Origin: Verrucomicrobiota bacterium
Lineage (GTDB): Bacteria; Verrucomicrobiota; Verrucomicrobiia; Chthoniobacterales; UBA10450
DNA length: 18,904 nucleotides
NCBI GenBank assembly: GCA_003219355.1
Contig: QHOQ01000093.1
Span: forward strand, 1 to 18,904
Reading direction: 5' to 3'
In this document: piece after piece, positions 14,459-18,904 of the stretch
Layout of the letters: each line of letters starts with the position of its first letter
Position numbering within the stretch: position 1 is the first letter of the stretch
Notes under the pieces: generated by a model
Database searches by the model: none
Told to the model about the DNA's origin: nothing
Seen by the model: the letters and a program-made list of their open reading frames with translations, nothing else
Translations under genes and position numbers: made by a program

Positions 14459-15011
14459 CCACGCGCTTCAAGCGAAATCGCGCGTCAAATTCTCCACCGT
14501 TATGCGCGCGGCAACATGTCAGGCATGCGACCGCACGTTTGATTCGGCGCACCCGCGGAAACTCGCGCGCGCAATTCGGGCATTTGTAGAAAAACCGCGG
14601 AGCATGCACGCTGATTGGGAACGGAAGATTGTGACAACGCACCTCATCGCCGATCCCGAGATCAAGGCAGGCGCTACGCCACTCCAGTCCATGCGGCAAA
14701 ATCCGCCGGCGGCCACCACGGAATTGGGCGACGAGATGAGCGAGTTCGTGGCGAAGGGTCCGGTCAATTTCGATTTCGCCGTAATCGGATAATCGTGGAT
14801 TTAGCGAAATCAATTTCTCGCGAGAATCAGCACGGCCAGCCGCAGTTTTCAGACGCGGATTCCATTCCACACGAACCAAACCGGCGAGGCGCGCCGCGCC
14901 AACGGCGTACAAGATTTCCCGTGCTTTCAGTTCAAGATCGACGTCTCGTCCTGCGGATTGATGAATTGTCGATCTTTCAAAGACGAATTCGAGCTGCTTA
15001 CGCAACAGCAT
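14454..15011 (-). CDS. SprT-like zinc metalloprotease-fold protein
   Basis: The protein is 185 residues if translation starts at ATG 15011. The zincin motif HELAH is at residues 88-92, and the HGLEW segment with the third likely zinc ligand is at 107-111. A C-terminal zinc ribbon follows, with CPNC (144-147) and CLTC (163-166). This is the SprT/Spartan-like arrangement; eukaryotic Spartan degrades DNA-crosslinked proteins, while bacterial SprT proteins are poorly characterised. ATG 15011 overlaps the end of the cysteine desulfurase gene by 14 bases and has AAAGAG upstream. A start at 15080 would overlap by 83 bases and add 23 residues (MARQMQSREFLSD...) that look like out-of-frame desulfurase sequence. 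Its TAG stop lies inside a REP-like element. Confidence 0.82.
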   Translation of the reverse strand: MLLRKQLEFVFERSTIHQSAGRDVDLELKAREILYAVGAARLAGLVRVEWNPRLKTAAGRADSREKLISLNPRLSDYGEIEIDRTLRHELAHLVAQFRGGRRRILPHGLEWRSACLDLGIGDEVRCHNLPFPISVHAPRFFYKCPNCAREFPRVRRIKRAVACLTCCRAHNGGEFDARFRLKRVG

Positions 15012-16215
15012 ATGCTTCGCTCTTTGTCTTGGTCCTGGCGAATCGCTCAAAAATTCGCGCGATTGCATCTGCCGCGCCATCGATTTCCTCTGCGGTGGTT
15101 TGTTTACCTAGCGAAAACCGAACAGCAGACTTGGCTCGTTCCGTCGGCAATCCCATCGCGAGCAAGACATGCGACGCCACGACGGAGCCAACCATGCAGG
15201 CCGATCCACTCGAGGCGCAAACGCCTTCCAAATCGAGTGCCATCAGCAGTGTCTCCGAATCGAAACCAGGGAAACTCACATTTAGAGTATTCGGAAGGCG
15301 GTTTACTGGATCGCCGTTTTGCTGCGCCTCCGAAAAAATCTGAGTTACGCGTGCGCCCAATTCGTCACGCAATACTTTTTCCCGCTCTTGCTCGTCCGCC
15401 GAGCCTGGCCCGCCTGGCTGATACAAATCATTCGGGTGGTCGGGTGAACCGCCCCTGCCTCGCAACGTCCATTCCGCGGCGGCCGCCATTCCTGCAATCG
15501 CCGCTACGTTTTCCGTCCCGGGCCGTCGCTCATTTTCGTGCGTGCCGCCGAACATGATCGGCTGGACCGACAATCCACTGCGCAGAAAAAGCAGGCCCGC
15601 GCCTTTCGGACCGTAAAATTTGTGCGCGGCGAAACTTGCGGAATCGACCAGAGACAAGTCGGTATCGATCTTGCCAAATGATTGCACCATGTCGCTATGC
15701 AAGAGGACACCGCGTTCGCGGCAGATTTCGGAAATCCGGCGCATCGGCTGGACCACGCCCGTTTCGTTGTTTGCCGTCATAATTGAAGCCAGTCTCGTCT
15801 CGGGCCGGATCGCGGTGGCAAGTTGATCAAGATCGACAATTCCATCTCGTGAAAGATTAAGCCACGTTACTTCAAAGCCTTCCCGCTTTTCCAAATATTC
15901 GACTGCATTCAAGACCGCATGATGCTCGCCTTTGTTTGAGATCACGTGGCCGCCGCGCGACGTCGGGCATCTCGCCAATCCGAGCACGGCGAGATTGCAC
16001 GATTCCGTTCCACCGCTCGTGAAGATCAATTCGTGGGATTTGGCGCCGAGAAGCTTCGCGAGCTTATCGCGCGAATCATCGATCGCGGCGCGCGCTTCGC
16101 GTCCCGCGGCATGCACGCTCGATGGATTCCCGAAATGTCGATCAAGGTACGGCAGCATCGCCTCGCGTGCTTGATCGCAAAGCGGCGTAGTCGCGCTGTA
16201 ATCGAGATAAATCAT
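14998..16215 (-). CDS. Cysteine desulfurase, NifS/IscS class
   Basis: This 405-residue PLP enzyme takes sulfur from cysteine as a persulfide for Fe-S clusters, thiolated tRNA or cofactors. It begins with the typical MIYLDYSATTPL. GGTE (68-71), GEHHAV (96-101), the PLP lysine in AAHKFYGPKGAG (Lys199), RPGTEN (231-236) and the persulfide-carrying cysteine in SSGSACMVGSVVASHVL (Cys340) are all present. Oddly, residues about 252-277, between AEWT and REKVLRDEL, form a Gly/Pro-rich stretch (GRGGSPDHPND and YQPGGPGSADE) not usual in the family. It lies 79 bases downstream of cysE, whose product path supplies cysteine. No iscU, nifU or mnmA is next to it, so the sulfur acceptor is unknown; naming it iscS would go too far. 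Confidence 0.93.
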   Translation of the reverse strand: MIYLDYSATTPLCDQAREAMLPYLDRHFGNPSSVHAAGREARAAIDDSRDKLAKLLGAKSHELIFTSGGTESCNLAVLGLARCPTSRGGHVISNKGEHHAVLNAVEYLEKREGFEVTWLNLSRDGIVDLDQLATAIRPETRLASIMTANNETGVVQPMRRISEICRERGVLLHSDMVQSFGKIDTDLSLVDSASFAAHKFYGPKGAGLLFLRSGLSVQPIMFGGTHENERRPGTENVAAIAGMAAAAEWTLRGRGGSPDHPNDLYQPGGPGSADEQEREKVLRDELGARVTQIFSEAQQNGDPVNRLPNTLNVSFPGFDSETLLMALDLEGVCASSGSACMVGSVVASHVLLAMGLPTERAKSAVRFSLGKQTTAEEIDGAADAIARIFERFARTKTKSEAYAVA

Positions 16216-16294
16216 CGTCTTCTCTTGGTCCTGCTCGCAATCGTTGGTACGTGCAACGGTCGCGCTCTGCTAATTTTTGCGTTCATGACCGGAA

Positions 16295-17221
16295 TCATCC
16301 GGTAAACCCTCCGCTGCGACCATTGGTCTTGCGCGACCGCTTGGGCACGATTTGAAGTTGTTTCTCTTCATAATACACGAGCGAATCTGGCGGAACACTT
16401 TGCACCAGAAAAACGTTTCCGCCGATCGTGCTACGCGCGCCGATTACCGTTTTACCGCCGAGCACAGTCGAATTTGGATAAATCGTGACATCGTCCTCCA
16501 CTTTGGGGTGTCGCTTGCCGCCTTTTTTGATCTTGCCGTGCTCGTCCTTTTGGAAGCTGCGCGCGCCAAGGGTGACGGCGTGATACAATTTTACTCGCGA
16601 ACCGATCTCGCATGTCTCGCCGATCACAACGCCGGTGCCATGGTCGATAAAAAAGTGCGAGCCAATCTTTGCGCCCGGATGAATATCGATCCCGGTGCGG
16701 CTATGGGCCCACTCGGTCATGATGCGGGGAATCAAGGGCAGTTCTTTTAGATAAAGCTCATGCGCCATGCGTTGGATGGCGATTGCTTCCAGGGCCGGAT
16801 AAGCCAGGATGATTTCCTCGTAGCTTTGCGCCGCTGGATCCCCCTCGTAGGCTGCGTCGATATCCGTCCAAAGCGTCTTGCGCACTTTCGGTAGCTCCGA
16901 CATGAAGCAGCGCAAAATTTCGTCCGCTCGCCGGTCGGTTACTTCATCTGGTGGGATTTTCCCCAGGCTTCGGCAAATCTCCTTTTTGAGTCGCGCGTGC
17001 AGATTTCTTACTCGGGTCCTGGTTGTCTCGGCTAGATCCTCGGAGCTCACCAGCGATTCGCTGCGAAAGCCGGGGAACATCAAGCTCATCAAATCGGCGC
17101 AAGCCGCCTCGATCGCCAAACGCGAGGGCAAAGTGGCGGCGGCGTCGAGATAATTTATGCCGCCGGTTTCGCTATACGTCTGAAGCAGTTCATCAACTGC
17201 GTCGCGAGTCGTCGAATCCAT
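16295..17221 (-). CDS. cysE: Serine O-acetyltransferase
   Basis: CysE acetylates L-serine with acetyl-CoA to give O-acetylserine, the precursor of cysteine. From ATG 17221 the protein has 308 residues. There is a helical N-terminal half of about 175 residues, then a left-handed beta-helix of hexapeptide repeats (TGIDIHPGAKIGSHFFIDHG, VVIGETCEIGSRVKLYHAV, and others). The catalytic Asp-His of DHGTG is at 193-194 and the second active-site histidine, in KRHPKVEDD, at 238. The long N-terminal half resembles EpsC-type enzymes more than the 273-residue E. coli form. A TTG at 17254 would add 11 residues; ATG is preferred. No Shine-Dalgarno sequence precedes it. The C-terminal tail (KRSRKTNGRSGGFTG) lacks the terminal Ile that docks into cysteine synthase in many CysE proteins. 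Confidence 0.94.
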   Translation of the reverse strand: MDSTTRDAVDELLQTYSETGGINYLDAAATLPSRLAIEAACADLMSLMFPGFRSESLVSSEDLAETTRTRVRNLHARLKKEICRSLGKIPPDEVTDRRADEILRCFMSELPKVRKTLWTDIDAAYEGDPAAQSYEEIILAYPALEAIAIQRMAHELYLKELPLIPRIMTEWAHSRTGIDIHPGAKIGSHFFIDHGTGVVIGETCEIGSRVKLYHAVTLGARSFQKDEHGKIKKGGKRHPKVEDDVTIYPNSTVLGGKTVIGARSTIGGNVFLVQSVPPDSLVYYEEKQLQIVPKRSRKTNGRSGGFTG

Positions 17222-17227
17222 TACAGA

Positions 17228-17256
17228 ATTATGCGCCCGCTTCTCAGTGAACAAAA
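17228..17256 (-). promoter_or_regulatory. Putative promoter of cysE
   Basis: On the minus strand, TTTTGT (17256-17251) and CATAAT (17233-17228) are separated by 17 bases; TTGTTC with a 15-base gap is the other option. The -10 box lies 6 bases before ATG 17221, so the mRNA may be leaderless. Confidence 0.35.
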
Positions 17257-17336
17257 GGGAAACTGTCGGGCAAGCACCGCGTAACTCATTTAAAGGTTAC
17301 CCTGTTACGTCGGATTTACGCTTTAGCGCTTCAACG

Positions 17337-17356
17337 CGTGATCAAGGCCGATCACG
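17337..17356. repeat. Palindrome between the response regulator gene and cysE
   Basis: cgtgatc (17337-17343) and gatcacg (17350-17356) form a perfect 7-bp inverted repeat with a 6-base centre. No T run follows on the minus strand, so it is a weak terminator candidate. It lies about 80 bases upstream of the cysE -35 box and could be an operator. Confidence 0.35.
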
Positions 17357-17368
17357 TCCGTTCTCCGT

Positions 17369-18067
17369 CTAAACGCTGCGTGCCTCAGTCCATTGAAGCG
17401 CAAAACGTGCGACTTCACGTGCATTCTTCAATCCAAGTTTTTCTTTGATGTGTGCCCGATGAGTTTCCACCGTCTTTGGGCTAAGATGCAAGAGCTTCGC
17501 AATGTGGTGGACGTCATCGCCTTTGCCGATCAGTTCAAGAATCTCCAGTTCACGATCGCTCAGTCTCTCGACGGCGTCGGATTCGCCTTCAGACGATGTC
17601 TTCGCAAATTTTGTAATGACTTGCGCCGCCATTGCCGGGCTGAGATAGGGACGACCGCTAAAGACTTCGTGAATTGCCTGGATCACATTCGCCATAGCTT
17701 CGTGTTTCATCACGTAGCCTGCTGCTCCGGCGCGTAGCGCGCGTAAGGCGTAGAGCGATTCATCGTGCATTGAGAGCACCAGTATCGGAAGCTTCGGAAA
17801 TTCCGCGCGAATGTTTTTGATCAACTCAATACCATTCGCGCCCGGCAAACTAAGATCAACGATCGCCAGATCGGGATGCAGTTTGCGAATTACTTCCATC
17901 GCTTCTGCGGCGCTACCTGCCTCGCCGCAGACCGCGAAGGCCCCATCGGAATGAATCAATTGCTCGAGTCCCTTTCGAAACAACGGGTGGTCGTCGACGA
18001 TCACGATGCGTTTCGCGCCCGGCGAATCGCATTTCGGATTTTGGTTGGTCGATCTGGCGCGTTTCAT
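17369..18067 (-). CDS. NarL/FixJ-type response regulator with LuxR DNA-binding domain
   Basis: This 232-residue transcription regulator has a receiver domain (about 20-138) and a LuxR-type helix-turn-helix (about 167-225). The acidic pair is IVDDHP (23-28), the phosphorylated aspartate is Asp71 in AIVDLSLPG, the switch serine lies in VLSMHDE and the conserved lysine in YVMKHE (121). The DNA-binding part shows LSDRELEILELIGKG and LSPKTVETHRAHIKEKLGL, both standard. The first about 18 residues are a polar extension, so a later start is possible, but ATG 18067 is the only good one nearby. It lies 155 bases downstream of the histidine kinase gene, which is surely its partner. Targets are unknown, and regulation of cysE next door is speculation. 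Confidence 0.92.
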   Translation of the reverse strand: MKRARSTNQNPKCDSPGAKRIVIVDDHPLFRKGLEQLIHSDGAFAVCGEAGSAAEAMEVIRKLHPDLAIVDLSLPGANGIELIKNIRAEFPKLPILVLSMHDESLYALRALRAGAAGYVMKHEAMANVIQAIHEVFSGRPYLSPAMAAQVITKFAKTSSEGESDAVERLSDRELEILELIGKGDDVHHIAKLLHLSPKTVETHRAHIKEKLGLKNAREVARFALQWTEARSV

Positions 18068-18222
18068 TCAGTTGGTGGCCGTCCTGGCACCTTGCACTTG
18101 GAATTTCGCATACCCAATTTCCAGCCTCACCAGATTGCCCTGCGGCGTGTCATCTCGGCCCCACTTTCGATTGCCCCTTTTTTAATAATTCGCCGCTCGG
18201 CGGCTTGACCGATGTAGCAAGT

Positions 18223-18904
18223 TTAGATCAGGGCCGTTAACGCTTTTATGATTTTTGCAGGAAACGGCTTGTGCCAGCCGTTTTCTCTCTTCTGCAATTG
18301 GGGCAATTTATCCGGCAAATGACATGCCACCCGCGTGCCGCCTTTTTTTGGAGATTCGATTTTCAAGCGGCCGCCGATCGAGCGCGCACGATAGTTCATG
18401 ATGTGAAACCCCAAACCGTGAGCGTTGTTCAGTTCGTTCGGAAATCCAACACCGTCGTCGGTTACGCTCAAGACGGTTCCCTTTCGCGAACGGCCTAGCG
18501 CGACCACAATTTTGCGGGCTTGCGCATGTTTGTTGGCGTTGATCACTGCTTCCCGCGCGATCCGATAGAGATGTGACGCGGCCGTGTCATCATCGATGTG
18601 AAACGGCGACTTAATTTCCAAACAGCAGGGCGTTTTCCAGATTTCTCGGTCAACCAAATCCTCCAGGGCTGCTAGGAGTCCGGCTGAGTCGACATCGGCG
18701 CGGTGCAAGGCGCGAGAAAAATTGCGCGTGTCGGTCGCGGCGTCGTTCACTAACTGGGCTATTTTTTCAATATCGCTTACTTCGATCACGCGATGATTTT
18801 TCAACCGCAAGGCAACCGAGCGGGCCATGAACGCGACCGCGGTAAGGTGCTGGCAAAGCCCGTCGTGCAATTCCTGCCCGAGACGCTGCTGTTCGCGGTC
18901 GCTA
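18223..18904 (-). CDS. NarX/DesK-type sensor histidine kinase, C-terminal part (5' end outside window)
   Basis: Only the catalytic core lies inside the window, about 227 residues. The reading frame is open to the right edge, where the sequence gives SDREQQRLGQELHDGLCQHL. This is the HisKA_3 dimerisation box with the phosphorylated histidine in ELHDG. The TTG at 18870 falls on the Leu of this box and is not a start. The HATPase part follows: REAVINANKHAQA (N box), VTDDGVGF (G1) and HGLGFHIMNYRARSIGGRL (G2). The sensor region is missing, so the signal is unknown. After the core there is a short basic tail. The stop lies 155 bases before the response regulator gene. Confidence 0.93.
   Translation of the reverse strand, partial: SDREQQRLGQELHDGLCQHLTAVAFMARSVALRLKNHRVIEVSDIEKIAQLVNDAATDTRNFSRALHRADVDSAGLLAALEDLVDREIWKTPCCLEIKSPFHIDDDTAASHLYRIAREAVINANKHAQARKIVVALGRSRKGTVLSVTDDGVGFPNELNNAHGLGFHIMNYRARSIGGRLKIESPKKGGTRVACHLPDKLPQLQKRENGWHKPFPAKIIKALTALI

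Noticed and set aside
15012..15080. Longer SprT-like protein starting at 15080
   Set aside because: The extra 23 residues are encoded by DNA that is firmly part of the desulfurase gene in another frame, and the family does not need them.
14615..15343. Plus-strand open frame (242 codons)
   Set aside because: It is antisense to the SprT-like and desulfurase genes and has no recognisable motif.
18192..18204. gccgc-tcg-gcggc hairpin between kinase and response regulator genes
   Set aside because: In the direction of transcription it is followed by A-rich, not U-rich, sequence, so it is not a Rho-independent terminator.
18868..18870. TTG as a start codon of the histidine kinase
   Set aside because: It encodes the Leu of the ELHDG phosphorylation box, and the conserved upstream part of that box is in frame to the window edge.
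1..18904. CRISPR array, tRNA, rRNA, integrase, transposase or toxin-antitoxin genes
   Set aside because: None was recognisable on either strand; the only repeats are isolated short palindromes.

Overview
The window looks like core chromosome of a free-living Gram-negative-type bacterium of fairly high G+C. My best guess is Verrucomicrobiota, perhaps a soil Spartobacteria/Chthoniobacterales lineage. The reasons are the mix of housekeeping genes with heptosyltransferase and GT39 surface-glycan genes, the eno-ftsB pairing, and short palindromic repeats abutting stop codons. This placement rests on general impression, not a search. No rRNA, tRNA, CRISPR array, phage module or transposase gene was seen.

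Layout. Positions 1-4808 are on the plus strand: the 3' part of fabD (fatty acid synthesis), a GT39-like membrane glycosyltransferase coupled to a PIG-L deacetylase, a YqeY-type GatB-domain protein, and ispD (MEP isoprenoid pathway). Positions 4935-11309 are on the minus strand. They hold a tiny secreted Gly/Tyr-rich protein with its own terminator, then a tightly packed six-gene run read from 9973 down to 5459: acylphosphatase, ABC ATPase, ABC-2 permease, TPR-like membrane protein, metallophosphoesterase, heptosyltransferase-like GT9. Upstream of that lies a two-gene operon of unknown exported proteins (11309 down to 10066).

Positions 11516-14400 are plus strand again: enolase, the FtsB/DivIC-type division protein directly abutting it, and prfB (release factor 2), which carries an intact programmed +1 frameshift site. 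Positions 14454-18904 are minus strand: a NarL/DesK-type histidine kinase (5' end outside the window), its LuxR-type response regulator, serine O-acetyltransferase, a NifS/IscS-type cysteine desulfurase, and a SprT-like zinc protein. CysE makes the cysteine precursor that the desulfurase consumes, so these two form a sensible cysteine/sulfur-transfer pair.

The least ordinary signals are non-coding. A nested palindromic element sits in the divergent eno promoter region (11365-11431), and REP-like palindromes lie after ispD and between prfB and the SprT gene. Several -10-like boxes lie only 5-7 bases before start codons, suggesting leaderless mRNAs. I found no convincing new defence or mobile system; most of the window is ordinary housekeeping sequence.
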